Positions 33,151 through 44,580 of a stretch of DNA of 64,000 nt are shown here, piece after piece; positions within the stretch are counted from its first letter, which is position 1, and the number at the start of each line of letters is the position of its first letter. Under the pieces are notes generated by a model. The model saw only the letters and a program-made list of their open reading frames with translations. It did not search any database and was not told the DNA's origin. Where the stretch lies: positions 186,001-250,000 of the forward strand of contig BRON01000016.1 in assembly GCA_024345305.1 (NCBI GenBank). Reading direction: 5' to 3'. The position numbers and the translations under genes were made by a program. The stretch is from Mrakia gelida (lineage: Eukaryota; Basidiomycota; Tremellomycetes; Cystofilobasidiales; Mrakiaceae).

Positions 33151-33576
33151 GCAGGGAACTTTCAACCCTGGAGATGGGGGACGTGTATCTTCGAAGGATC
33201 GACTCCTAGGGACGCAGATCCCTGCAAGGTGGGGTCGGATGTTCAGACGTGCTCTCGAGTAAGTTCGCGTCTCGTCCTCTTTTTTCAATCGCTTCCAATT
33301 TCTCAGCCGCTCGATCTGTAGATCGGAAAGATCGCTGACCATCATCGGCTTTTCGCTCATATTCCTCTCCCAGTGCTTCTCCGTTCATTACTGCTCCCAC
33401 GGTTCGTTCTCGAACCTACGCGTCCAACCTCGCTCCTCGTTTCTCGCTCGAGTCGGTCACGCCGACTCATCTCGAACGTCTCACTGATCCGATTCGGCTC
33501 TTTTCTTCGATTCTTAGCTCACCAAGTCTACGACTGGCCCAACCACAAAAGGATCTGCGTTCCCGCTGGGTGGTGA
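33151..33576 (+). pseudogene. MYND fragment D
   Basis: C-terminal piece of a family member on the plus strand, head-to-head with copy C. Visible parts: FQPWRWGTCIFEG, SDVQTCSR with donor GTAAGT, then after a GCTGACC/CAG intron CFSVHYCSHG, then after another intron AHQVYDWPNHKRICVPAGW, stop at about 33576. The family body with the YLP motif is missing. The frame is open upstream to an ATG at 32980, but that stretch is antisense to the first exon of copy C. Probably a gene remnant; a small finger-only protein is possible. Confidence 0.5.
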
Positions 33577-34172
33577 GAGAAGGAGAGACCCGGACCGCTC
33601 GTCGGTCGCGTCGAGTGTAGCTTTCGTTCGAGGATGTGCTTGAGGTCTCTGTTTCTCTCGTTGGATTGTATATCAGATCATGTCTCTATCGATAGTCCGT
33701 TTGGATCGTCTGCCTTCCTTTCCACCAGAATTGGTGAGACGGTTGAGCTTGACGCAGGCGTTCATCGATCCAGTTCCTCCTCGACTCGCGAACCCGACGC
33801 GACGAACAAAACATACCACCAGCTACTTCTCCTGTTCTTCCTCGCCCTCCTCTCCCCTCCTAAGAGAGGCAGTGAGGTACGAGCGATAGCGATTCAAGGG
33901 TCACGAGCGACTGGAAAACGACGAAGACGAAAGACTCGAGTTAGCGAGACGAAGGAAGATCGAGAGAGGACGAAGGGAGGGAGGCGAACTGACTTTGACA
34001 GAGGGAACGAGGAACGAAAAGATGAGGTGGTATCGGCCGAAGAGGTGGAGAGCACATGTTCTACGTGGGTGGAAGGAAGAAGAAGCAGGAGAAGGAGTGA
34101 GACGAGGGGGGAAGGGAGATGGTTCGAAGAAAGGACGCGTCAAACTCACGAGCGAGCGAGGACGCGATTACA
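33577..34172. other. convergent intergenic region
   Basis: Between fragment D (+) and copy E (-). No convincing gene seen. Confidence 0.35.
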
Positions 34173-34275
34173 TTACCAGCTCGGCTTGAAACAGAGCTTC
34201 TTGAGTCTCTTCCAGTCAACTCGTTGATGATCTGAGCTCGGCGTAAGAAGAGTGGTCGGTAAGGCGAAGAAAAGG

Positions 34276-34313
<38 letters not shown>

Positions 34314-35517
34314 AGGGACAGAGAGAAGAGACGAGCTCGACGCGACTCACCCTTGCAGCAGTAGCGAACGGCGAAACACTGCGGAAAGGGACGAAAGCTG
34401 GTCAGAACGAGGATCTAAGGGAGGGGTTAGAAGACCTAAGACTCACTCGACTGCAAGCCATCATCTTCTCGTTTTCCTCCTCGTGCTGATGGGAGGCGCG
34501 ACTCTCGTTCGAGGATCGGTCCTCGCACTTCCACCAAGCGATGTAGGGATGCGCAGCGATTGTCGTGAGTCTTGACTTCGTCATGTCCATGGCGTCCAAA
34601 GATACGTTGTTCGAGAACAGGTCCATCGTCACGGCTAGCCCTTCTGCTCCGCCATCGCCCGTGAAGGAGGGAGCGACGACTTTGGGATCTCGACGGCGAA
34701 CTTGTTGGGCGACAGACGTGAACTGAACTCGATCAGAGGTCGCTAACTGTGGATAAGAGGTGAAGGACGGGGAGCCCTCAAGCATGAGACCTGTGGCGAA
34801 GGCGTCGAAGAGGCTGATGATTCGAGGGAGGAACTGGTGAGGGTCGTCGTCTCGCTGCGAGCCATGAGGTCGAGAACAATACGTCAGCATCGTCGTCTTG
34901 GGTCTTCAAGATCTCAACCGCAAAGAAGATGGCCTGTACTAGAGGTAGAAGGACTCACGTTTTGGGGCGACTCTGAAACCAGAGGGATCCACTGGGAGAG
35001 CTGGACGAAGAAGGAGCGAGACTCGAGCTCGTGGAGACGGACGAAGCGCTGGGACATGGGATGGCAGAGATTCATCGCGTCCACAGCTCGCTCGATATAC
35101 CAGGACCAAACGAAGTATTGTCTGTAGGTGCCGATCTCGAAGGTGTTTCCGAAGACGGTGCGAAGGAAGGAAGGGAGGTAGAGGGAAGCGAACTCGCTCT
35201 AGAAAAAGAAGAGGGAGACCGAAGCATGAGCTCGAGTCCTCGTTGCCAGCTTTTTGCCCTCTACTGACCGCGAGGGCGCTCTTCTCTATGATTCTGATTG
35301 TCTGTGATGTGGATGGAACGAACCCTCAGCTCGACAAAACGAAAGAAGAAGGAGACAGAAGGGAGGGTGAGGAGAAGAGAGAGGACGAGCTCACCTCCAT
35401 CAAGTCGTCTGTGACCGCTGCCACCTCCTCTGCAGACAAAAGAGAAGCAGCCCCAGCATCAGAGCCCGGTGAGAGACCCAGCCTTTGGGCAAACTCATCG
35501 ACGGAGCAGAAAGGCAT
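34173..35517 (-). CDS. MYND-finger family, copy E
   Basis: Starts at ATG 35515-35517 with MPFCSVDEFAQRLGLSPGSD. Further exons give a short hydrophobic segment, then SEFASLYLPSFLRTVFGNTF (YLP motif), YFVWSWYIERAVDAMNL, a Pro/Ser-poor helical body and WWKCEDRSSNESR. The finger is MMACSR, CFAVRYCCKG, HQRVDWKRLKKLCFKPSW, stop 34173-34175. No frameshift seen. One conserved position deviates: paralogues have W-K-x-H-K before the last Cys, here W-K-R-L-K, so a zinc-ligand His is replaced by Leu. The intron before the last exon contains a 35-base homopolymer. Role unknown. Confidence 0.65.
34276..34310 (+). repeat. A35 homopolymer (T35 in the transcript of copy E)
   Basis: Thirty-five consecutive A on the plus strand inside the last intron of copy E. 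In the pre-mRNA it is a U-run upstream of the acceptor and could act as a polypyrimidine tract. A decayed poly(A) tail of a retrocopy is another reading, but no adjacent retrocopy or target repeat is seen. Confidence 0.85.
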
Positions 35518-35994
35518 CGTCGGAAGGAGAAAGGGAGGTCGGGACGGGAAGATGGAAGGGAGGGAAGGTGAGCTCGACTCTCGAAGGAGGAGAAGCGAAG
35601 GGTGGGAGGCTTGCTGGCCTAAGATCAAGGACGGTTGGACGAGGTTGGGGAGGAGCGTCTGATGGGGAGAGAACGAGGTGTTATGCGAAAGAGGAGAAAA
35701 ATCGATGGTGACGGCTTGGAAGAGAAAGGAGGGGCCAGAGGCATCGTCGAAACGGAGTCCTCCGCTCTCTCTGGTTTCTCCTCTCGTCCCTACCGACCGC
35801 CATCACTATATTTTCGGATACTCCAACCATCACTCTTCAATACCGTCGTCCCGTCTACCTCCTCTTGTCTCGCCAGCTCTGTTCAAGTCCCGCCAAATCG
35901 ACTCTTCTTCGAACGCTCGAGCTCACTTCCTCGCCCTCCCGGCTCCCCTCTTCCGACCCTTCCCCTTCTCCTACTCATCTCAACCTCCTTGGAT
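35518..35994. promoter_or_regulatory. divergent promoter, MYND copy E / homeodomain gene
   Basis: 477 bases between opposite start codons. Pyrimidine-rich towards the homeodomain gene. No specific element recognised. Confidence 0.4.
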
Positions 35995-37575
35995 ATGTCT
36001 CACGAACCCTTCTTACAACGGATCACCCTCACCCAGTCTACCCTATTGGACGAACTTCTCGACGACTACGAGGAGCGAGAAGGAGACGACGATCGAGCTC
36101 CGAAGCGTCTGCAACGACGTTGGGCGATTCAGATGTCGAGATGCGGATCGGAAGTGACTTCACAGGAGCTTGGAAAGTAAGTCCTAGAGCCCAGCTTATC
36201 ATCTGAGCTCTCTGGAGGGATCCCAAAGCTTCCTTTGGTTGTTGGAGGGGAGGAGAGCTGCTCGACCCTTCCCTTCTCTATCGGACGCGAGCTGATCACG
36301 AACGCTTTCCTTCCTTCGTTCGACCACTTAGATACCTCTCTCGACGCCTCAAGGCCAAGCATGGTGAACCATCGATCCAAAGGAAGACTCCCGAGCAGCT
36401 GGAACTTCTCTCGGAGGAGTTTGAGAAGAATCCTGGTCAGTCCTTCGGTCACCTTCTTTCCTCCCCCCTCGCGTCTTCGCCCCCTTCTTCCCCTTTTTTC
36501 TTCGTCTATATCTCTCTAACTGAACTCACTTTACGGTGGTTGTTCTTTCAGCTCCGAACGCTCACGATATCATCCTCCTCATGCACTCGACGGGCTTGTC
36601 CAAGGCTCAAATCACGTCGTGGTTCACCGTCGAGCGTGCGAGACCTGAAAACGAAGGCGAACTCGTCGACACCTCTGATGTCCTAAACATCACGTTCGTA
36701 CTACCATTCCCTTCCTCACTCACTCACCTCACCCACTGACTCCTTTGCTTTCCCTTTTCACTCCTCCCTCCCTCTCCTCCAGTCCCGCCGCCATCTGGCG
36801 CGCCTACGCCCTCGACCCCATCGGCTACACCGACTCCCTCCTCACTCTTCTCCGGCGTAAGAAGAGACGCGAGAAACGGGAGATGAAGTACGAGGTCGAG
36901 CTCACGAGGCACTGGACGAGGCTGAGGGAGATCGATCCTGCTCGAGCGGAGGAGGAGGAGGAGAGGAGGGAGGAACTTGAGCTGCTGGGGTTGGAGAGGG
37001 AGAGGGAACTGAGGAAAGCAGTCAAGCGGAAAAGGAGGAAGGAAAGGGAGGAGGGAGGACGGAAACGATCGAGATATCGATGGGTGGACGAGGCGTCAAA
37101 CTCTTTCAGAGGGGAAGGACGCGCGCGGACGCGTTCGGTCGGTTGCCTAGTCCTCGATTCTACGACTTTGTTCGTGCTCAGTCCTTCTCTTCTGGTGTCG
37201 CATATCGAAAACTCGTTTAGCTTCTTTTCAAGTCATTCGCCCGAGTCCGACTTTGCGTTCCCTGCTCGTGAAAGTTGGCCGAGAACGCTGGATGTCACGT
37301 TCTCCCTTCGACGCGTCTGGTCCAGGGTCGTTCGAAGTTCGCTCTCTCTCTCTCCTTCTTTCCGATCCAAGGCATGCGAACATCGAGCTCTTCCAATCCC
37401 AGGACCCACAGATTCCACTTCCTCGAGCTCAACCTCCCGCTCCCTCCCGTCATCCCTCCTCTCTCGCTCCCTTTCAGCCCTCGACGTCTCGTACTTTAGC
37501 TCAGAATCATTCACTATCTCCCCTTCCCTCCCACCCCCACTAATCTATATCCCTCCGAACCTCCTGGAGATCTAG
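35995..37575 (+). CDS. homeodomain protein
   Basis: Exon 1 (35995-36176) begins MSHEPFLQRITLTQ. Exons 2 and 3 encode a three-helix homeodomain: KTPEQLELLSEEFEKNPAPN (helix 1 and loop), DIILLMHSTGL (helix 2), SKAQITSWFTVERARPEN (recognition helix). The WF pair and a downstream Arg are kept, but the Asn of the usual WFxN is Val here, so base contact may differ. Exon 4, from about 36781, begins PAAIWRAYALDPIGY and continues into a very basic and acidic coiled region (RRKKRREKREMKYEVELTRH). The C-terminus is uncertain. The frame stays open to 37575, but another frame gives RLPSPRFYDFVRAQSF, so a further intron is possible. No second homeodomain gene is adjacent, so this does not look like a paired HD mating-type locus. 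Confidence 0.7.
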
Positions 37576-37576
37576 T

Positions 37577-39194
37577 TTAACCCCTCGACTTCTGCTGAGC
37601 CTTCTTGGCCTCGGCGGCAGCTGAGGCGACTGGAAGGAAACAAAACGCGACGCGAAGATGAGAACGAAGGGGAGGATGGTCAGTTGCGGTTTGAGCGACG
37701 CGACGAGAACGAGACGAGTGGTTGGAGGTGGATAGACGGGTGGGGGCGGGGGTGAAATAGCGGGGAGGGGAGGTGAAGTGCGATGGTAGAGTTGTGGGTT
37801 GGGAAGGAGGAGACGAGACGCTCGAACTCACTAGCAGCCTCAGCGAGCCTCTTCGCAGCAGCCTCCTCTCGATCCTTCCGGATCTTCATGAGTCGAGCCA
37901 TGTCGTTCTTGGATTGATCGGTCTTGCCTGTATGTCCAAAAAGTAGAAAGCAGGAACCGAAAGGAAGTCAGTGAGGGTCCGTTCCTTCGAGAACGAAGGG
38001 TGAGCTTGAGCTCGAGCTCGAACCAAACAAGAGGAGATGAGACGAGTTGAGGGAACTAACCAGCAGCGTGAAGGGCTCTGTATCGCTCAGCAGCAGCCTT
38101 CTTCTCCTCGACCTCCCTGGGAAAGCGAAGCGAGAAAAGAAGGAAGGAGAGAGAAGGTCAGCTTCGACTCGACTCGAACTCCTCAGCCCACCCCAACCCT
38201 CCCTCTCTTCTCGAACTCACCTCTCCTTCCTGTTCAACCCCTGGGCATCACTCCCAGCAGCAATCGGCTTCCCCTTCTTATCCACATTCAAGTTGCCCAT
38301 CCCCTTCAAATCCTTCAAATCCTCATCACTGCTGCTCTCGTCCGAGCCCTTCTTGACAGCGACCTTCTTCCCCTTCTTGGCTGCCTTCCGGTCCGCTCGA
38401 GAGGAGGACTCAGCAACAGGCTCGGTGTTCCCGAAGAGAGCAGCCTTCTTGGGGTCGGCGGTGACTCCTACAGCTCGAGGAGCGGGGGCGGCGGGTTCGT
38501 CGTCTGAGGAGGACTCTTCTGATCCTGAACCTGAACCTGAACCTGAGCCGGAACCGGACTCTTCGTCGGAGTCGTCCTCGTCCGAGGAGGGAGCTCCTTT
38601 GCCTTTTCGGGCCCTGGGAGAGACAGATCACAAGGATGTTGGTTAGCTGTGTGCTTCTACGAAAGGGAGGGAGGGAGATGTGTGGTTGCGTCGAGTTCGA
38701 GGACAAGGGAAGGAGGAGAAGGCGAGGGAAGCTCGTCATCTCCTTCCCCTTCCCTCTTTCCCTTCTCTTGAGCTCGTCGCCCTTCTTTCTCGCTCTCCTC
38801 TTCGAGCTCCAGCTTTTCCATCCACCAATGCTCACTGCTGACCCAAGAAAGACCTTCTCTCACTCGCTATCCCATCCCGCTCGTCCCCTTCGCTCGCTTC
38901 CTTCCACCTCCTTCCCTTTCCCACCTCTCCTCTTCCTTCCCCTCCAGCCTCCCAGCTCTCCCCCTAACCTCCACTGACTCTGACCCAATCTCAAGAACAT
39001 ACGCGTCCGTACTCACCACTTATCGAACGCGTCCTCTCCCTCTGCTCCCTCAAGATCTCGACTGAAGTTCCTTCCTCCGCCTCGCTTGGTCTTGAATTTT
39101 CCAGCTCGGACCTGCACGAAACGACGAACGCAAGAGGGGTGAGCTTTGCTTTCGAGTGTAAGGTGGGGGGGAGGGGAAGATCCATGCTCACCAT
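37577..39194 (-). CDS. PDAP1-like 28 kDa heat- and acid-stable phosphoprotein homologue
   Basis: The start ATG (39192-39194) lies directly before a GTGAGC donor, so exon 1 codes only for Met. Exon 2 gives VRAGKFKTKRGGGRNFSRDL, the basic N-terminus typical of the family. The middle is acidic and Ser-rich with a (GS)n stretch. The conserved C-terminal helix follows: EVEEKKAAAERYRALHAAG, then KTDQSKNDMARLMKIRKDRE and KRLAEA, matching the PDAP1 signature [21 protein letters not shown]. The end is AEAKKAQQKSRG, stop 37577-37579. The protein is a conserved eukaryotic phosphoprotein of poorly known role, reported to bind PDGF in animals. The gene ends against the homeodomain frame, almost without a gap. 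Confidence 0.82.
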
Positions 39195-39450
39195 AGTTGT
39201 GGTGTTGTGTAGAGTTGAGGAAAGGGGGGAAGGGAGAGCGGACGGGGTGGATGTTGAAGACGACTTCGACGAACGAAACGAGCTTCGAGGAGGAGCGAGG
39301 GGAGCCGAGGCGAGTCACGATCGTCTTCTTCTCTCCCTATATCTTCTTTCGTTTTTCGAGTCAGCAAGAGAGAGCAAGAGGTCGGTAAGATCGTTAATGA
39401 GCAATAAGAGAGGAGAAAAACGAAAGCAGAAGCGAAGCGGATCCGTCCCC
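39195..39450. other. intergenic, upstream of PDAP1-like gene
   Basis: Short tandem gap on the minus strand, between the BUB2 stop and the PDAP1-like start. Holds leader and terminator signals only. Confidence 0.4.
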
Positions 39451-41190
39451 TCAACCCATCCTCACGTCCTCCATCCCTTCCCCATGCTCTCCCCGCGGAT
39501 GCCTCACCAACTCAGCATACAGATCCTCAGGCAGATCCCTCACCAGCAGCACCGTCATCGCGATCACCGTTCGCGACTTCAAGGGTGGGAACTGGCGGAG
39601 GATCTTCATGGGACTGAGGCGAGCGAGGGAGAGGAGGGACGCGAGTCAGTTCAATTCGAGAAGGAACGCACGCGAGTCGAGTCGGGTTAAACGTAGGGAT
39701 GGAGCACTCACGAAACCGACTCCATCACCTCCTCCCTCATCTGAAGGAGCTGAGCGATCACGCAGAGGATGTTGAGGTGGACTCCGTACGCGAGGAGGAA
39801 ATCCCAGAGTTGAATGACTTCGTCGAGTCTGCGCTCACGAACGAATAATACCGAATGAGACACTGGTCAGCAGGTAGACTGAAGGAGGAAGAGGTAGAGT
39901 GCGAGAGGGAGGTGTGCGACGAACGGTGGTGTGCAGGCGCAGAGAGTGAGGACGGCTGTTGAAAGAGCGAACGAAGAGGAAAACGAAACGCGTTCAACTC
40001 GAGCGAGAGAGACGAAGAAAGGACGGGAGGAGAGAGACACGTACAGGGGAAAGCGTAAAGCTCAGCACTGAGGTTCTTCTTCCTGAGGTAGTCGTACAGC
40101 TCTGGGTCGAGCGCGTTGAGGCATTTGTCGAGGAGCTGGGAACGAGACGCGTCGAAGGTGAGCTCGACCTCGCACGGGACTGGGCGAGAGAGGGAAGAGA
40201 AGCTCACAGCAAGACCATCGTGGACTCCCTTCAGCGTCGGAGATACGTAGAGCGGACAGCACTCCTCGATGAAGGCCGAGAAGCAGTAGAAGGCTTCGAT
40301 CTCGAAGGGGAGGGTGTAGAGGAAGGGGGCGGCGAGGACGTTCATTCCTGCGAGACGAAGAAAGAGTCAGTTGAGGAGGACTAGACGGCGAGGTGAGAGG
40401 GCGAAGAGCAAACCTTGAACGTAGGTGAAGGTGTCTGGAACGAGCGGACGAGCGGTCAGAAGACGCGTCGACGAGAGACGAAGGGAGGCAAAGGAGCGAG
40501 CTCGAGCTCACCAAGATGACTCCAAGCGAATGCGTCCAGCAATCTAACCAGAGCTTCCTCCGAGACCTTGTCCTTGAAGTCTTGATCCGTAGCCAGGGTT
40601 CGGAAGGCGTCGTTGGTGACTGAAGAGCCGGGACGAACGAGGCAAGAGGAAGGTCGAGGTCAGCTTCAGCTTGTCCTCCCTCGTTCCCTCGTCCCTTCCC
40701 CTGTCGAGTCGACTCACTCTTCTCGTGAACGGACGACTTCCCCTTCGCCACGTACGACAGATACACAGCTGATGAGATCTCTGGTATGCGAAGGAAGATC
40801 TTCCATGTCGTTGGTCGTAAGCTTGGACGACCCCCAGCCTTGAAGGAGGAAGGGAAACGAGAGAGAGAGAGGTCAACAAACGAGCTCGTCCCCTTGCTTC
40901 CTTTCCCTCTCGCCTTACCGTCCCAGCTTCCCCCCAGCCAGCTTCAAGACTTCTATCTATAGCTAGAGGACCCAAAGAGGGTGTGGACTCACTCCTGCGA
41001 CCTCCCCCTCTGGAATGCCATCCGCTAGAACACCCCTCCTGAGCCTCTTCTGGTTCTCAGCTACGAGCTCACTCGTCGGACGATGCTTCCGCGATTCAGA
41101 CAGGTTCGGGTGCGCGAGGAGGTACGAAAGTTGGTCGTAGGGTGAGTCAGAGGCGGAGGATGTGAGGGAGAGGGCGGAGGAGGCGGACAT
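39451..41190 (-). CDS. BUB2: spindle checkpoint GTPase-activating protein Bub2
   Basis: TBC-domain protein that, with Bfa1, inactivates the Ras-like GTPase Tem1 and holds mitotic exit (S. pombe Cdc16 in septation). Many minus-strand exons. The N-terminus MSASSALSLTSSASDSPYDQ leads to YLLAHPNLSESRKHR. VTNDAFRTLATDQDF carries the Arg finger of the TBC I-x-x-D-x-x-R motif, and FTYVQGMNVLAAPFLYTLP carries the Gln finger. Then EAFYCFSAFIEECCPLY, LLDKCLNALDPELYDYL, LWDFLLAYGVHLNI and SPMKILRQFPPLKVANAVI follow in the order of yeast Bub2. Stop 39451-39453. The match to Bub2 rather than to other TBC proteins is good along the whole length. Confidence 0.9.
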
Positions 41191-41409
41191 GGGGCCAAGA
41201 AGGAGATGAAGAAGGGCCGAAGATGGAAGGGAGGGGAGGAGGGAGGCAGTCGAGGGAAGGGAGGGAGGGGTTGCTTTGGACCTGAGACGCTGGGAAGAGA
41301 AGGGTGATTTGGGCGGGACCGAGCTCGAGAGAGGGTAGGTCAGGAAGGGAGGTCGATATAGAGCTAGACAGATGAAGCTTTTCGTTTGAGTCGATGCGGT
41401 GAGCGGCGA

Positions 41410-41821
41410 AAAAAAAAGGAGGGATCTCGGATTGGTGAGCTCGATTTCGTGACTAACTACAGGTCCTGTGAGCTTAGGGTAGCTGATAAGGGAGCATCAG
41501 CGTGCGAGAAGCAGAAGGAGGGGAAAGAGTTGGAGGCGTGCAGTCGCGTGAGTTCTCATCTTCCCTGCTGCCCCCTTCTCGTTCCTCTACTCCCTTTTCT
41601 CTGTCTCCCTGGCGCCCACTATATTGGATCTATTTCTATCAGTGCTACTCGGTTCGATACTGCTCTAGAGGCTCGTCCCTTGCGCCGTCCGCTCTTCCTC
41701 GCTTCAAAGACGATTCTGATCTCCCTCTTCTCCCTTACTGCGCACGTTCGACCTTTACACAGATCACCAACGAGGCGACTGGAAGAGACACAAGCTCGTT
41801 TGCTTCAAACCGAGCTGGTAG
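41410..41821 (+). pseudogene. MYND fragment H
   Basis: Finger-only remnant on the plus strand. SCELRVADKGASACEK and KELEACSR end at a GTGAGT donor; CYSVRYCSRG follows; then HQRGDWKRHKLVCFKPSW with stop 41819-41821. The middle donor would have to be GC (after CTAGAG at about 41669). No in-frame ATG or family body upstream. Confidence 0.5.
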
Positions 41822-42632
41822 TCGCGTCTTCGTTCGCTCGTGAGTCCGACGCGTCTTTCCAGTTTCATGTCTCTTCCTCGCTCCTCCCCTCGTCTTACTC
41901 TGTTCCTCGTGTGTCTGTTCTCTCTCGCACCGCACCCAGACCCCCTCTCGTCCATGCACCTCGCCCTTCATCTGGGATCATGTCGACGTCTCCTCCTCCA
42001 ATCTCATGCTCAACGTCATTCCGAAAGTCCCTCCGTCCATCTCGTCTCTCTTCCTCGTTCGGCTCACTGACTTCTTCTCCCTTTCTTCACTCTCCCTCGT
42101 AGCCAACGAACTCTCTCCTTCGACTTCGCTTCGGTCACTATCTAGCCATGTCTCGTTGGACGGGAGCGAAGGGAGGATTCTTCGTGTCGCACTTCGTCGC
42201 GTCGAGTCGAGTAGGAGTCGGATCGATGAACGCTTGCGTCGAGCTGAGTTGGGACGATGTTTCTGTGGAAAGGATCCAAAAGAGCATCGCCCTTCTTGTG
42301 CTTTGCTTGAGAAAAGACGATGCGAGACAGGAGAAAGAGCTCGATGCGTCGAGCGAGCCGCTCGTACGTCCTTCCAGTTATATTCCCTGGGTCAACTTCA
42401 GCGACGGCGAAGAAAGGAGCATGGGATCTGAGAGCTTCGCCCGAGCGATCGTAAGTTCGTAGCGCGGCAGATGCTCGTTGAGTGGTAGACTGCGTTCGAA
42501 GCGAAGCGGGCGAAACAAAAGTCAGTTCGAAGAGAGGGAGGAGCCGCGAGGTTCCGAATCGAGCGACAAGTCGAGACGTTCCTTTGGCCGACGGTCTCGC
42601 TGCTCGACTTCGAAAACTGTAGATTGGAGAGT
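41822..42632. other. region between MYND H and F; unassigned frame at 42148-42462
   Basis: The plus-strand frame opening at ATG 42148 (MSRWTGAKGGFFVSHFVAS) has codon use like real genes and ends near a GTAAGT donor, but I do not recognise it. Upstream, WDHVDVSSSNLMLNVIPKV (about 41970-42030) could be a body fragment of the MYND family. Nothing here can be assembled into a complete gene. Confidence 0.3.
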
Positions 42633-43956
42633 TTACGAGGTCCAGGTGGCTGGCATGCAGAGCGGCTTGTGGCGTTTCCAGTCGGCTTTTTGATCTCCTG
42701 GAAGGTTTGACGCGAAGGGGATAGAACGGTCAGCACCGGGCGTCGAGCGAGGAGGGGAAAGGCGACGTGCCTTGGCAGCAGTATCGAATGGTTCGGCACT
42801 AGAAGGAGGTAAGAACCGGAGAAGGGAGTAAGCGAGGGTTCGTCGGAAAGACGAGGGAAAAGTCGAGCTCACCCTCCAAGCCGCCATGTTCTCGTAGTCC
42901 AGCCTCTTCGGACACTCAGAAGTGATCGAGTACTCGCACCTCGTGAAAGGCCTCGATCCTCTGTATGATTTAGATCATCGAAGCTCCACCAGGAGTGTCG
43001 AGTCCAATGGAGAGAGCCTCCTCGAGCATCGACAAGAGTTTCGACGCGTCTTCGAGTGATCCTCGATGATCTGACGAGATCGGGAAAGAGCGAGAGCGGT
43101 TGATTTGGTCGAACATGGTAGCGGTTCTTTTGAAGATTGGGAGGAGGAAGGCGGTCGAGGTGGAAGACCAGGGGTAGGGAGGAGAGGGTGCTGAGGAGGG
43201 GAAGAGGTCGAAGAAGCAGCCTTGGACGACCCAGAGGAGACTGGTCCAGGTTTCGGCGAGGCGGTCGAACTGAGGATACGACAACGAAGGAGATACGTGT
43301 GTTGGTGTCTGAAGAAGTTCGAGGTGGAGGGAAGGGGAGGCAAGACTGACCTTCTCGAGCGAGCTCTTGGGAGGAACCGTCGCTGCGACAGCTTCGAAGA
43401 GGCGGAGGAGGAGGAGGTGTGAATCCTCGTGGGTACGCATGAAGAAGGTGAGTTGAGGGTTGTTGCATCCGATCTGCTGAAGAATTTGGAACCAGGGATT
43501 TCCAACGACGAGGGAAGGTGGGTGAAGAGCGACGGCTCGAGCGAGGACGGGGAGGTAGTTGGCCGCTAGCGGAGTCTACGGAACGAGCCGAATCAGCTTC
43601 AATGTAAGACGACTGATATCATATACGGGATTCAGTACTGACCATAATCAGAGGAATGGCCTTGAGATCTCGGGGGTTGAGGAAGGGAGCCGTCTGAGGA
43701 GCAACGGAGGAGGAAGGCAAGGTCAGCTCGAGAATGATTCACATCTTTCGCAGCTCGCACGATAGGAAGAGATGACACTCACGAGCCGAGTGACGTCTGT
43801 GATGAGCTTGCTGACTTGAGCTCCAAAGGGAGGCATCGCTGTTCCTGGCCACTGGCAGTACTGGACGTAGAGAGGGACGAGGCGAACGAAGGAGCCATCC
43901 TTCAGCCCAAGGAGGGAAGCGATCTGCTCGCTCGTGGAAGCGTAGGAGGTGGTCAT
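42633..43956 (-). CDS. MYND-finger family, copy F (possibly frameshifted)
   Basis: Starts at ATG 43954-43956: MTTSYASTSEQIASLLGLKD, closely like copies E and G. Then TPLAANYLPVLARAVALHP (YLP motif), NPQLTFFMRTHEDSHLLLL and a helical body ending SIGLDTPGGASMI. The finger follows: GSRPFTRCEYSITSECPKR, ENMAAWR, CRTIRYCCQG, DQKADWKRHKPLCMPATW, stop 42633-42635. Between ASMI and GSRPF the frame shifts and a TAA appears at about 42970. An intron with a weak donor (79 bases, ending ...CTAAATCATACAG) could rescue it; otherwise the copy is broken. Confidence 0.55.
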
Positions 43957-44580
43957 TGGAGTCGAAGTCGCGAGTATAGATTCGATCTTGTCCGCGGGCG
44001 TCCGATGAAGAGAAGAGGGAAGGGGGTAGAACGGGAGGAGGGCGAGTGACGGTCGAAGGGAAGGAAGGTGAGTCGGTGAGCTCGACCTCATCCGAAGAGC
44101 TGCGATCCTCCGTCCCCTTCGCGACCATCTGCCCGCCAGAAGGATCTACCAAAATGACATAGATCCTCGAAGCTGAGATCTGAAGCTGTCTGCAGCTAAT
44201 TTTCTGCGACCGAAATCTTCCTTGACGACCGAGGGACGTCGCGTCGGTTCGGAACGTTCTGAGCTTCACCTCCCTCTTTGCAGACTTCTTCGAGCGTTCA
44301 AACTTTTCAGAACTGCTGTTCTGTATCCTTCTTGTATCTCCTCTACCGCGAAAGCAGAAAACCTTCACGAAACGTCATCAGCATTGAAGCGAAGGAGTCC
44401 CCGCCCTCGTCGAAATCGAGGCTTCGATCTCGAGCTCGCCTCCTTCCTTCGACTCGACCGCCACGACCAACAAAGCCTTTGCCCCAAAGGTTTATGCATC
44501 TTCGAGCCTTCCTCACACCATCTTTCAACCTCCTACGACCTTCCCTGAGCATCAAAGCCTGCCGATCTCTTTCCTTCGCC
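43957..44580. promoter_or_regulatory. divergent promoter, MYND copy F / photolyase
   Basis: 624 bases between opposite start codons. Pyrimidine-rich leader towards the photolyase. No light- or damage-response element could be named with confidence. Confidence 0.4.

Noticed and set aside
35995..37575. Mating-type HD locus
   Set aside because: Only one homeodomain gene, no divergent HD1/HD2 partner, and atypical recognition helix.
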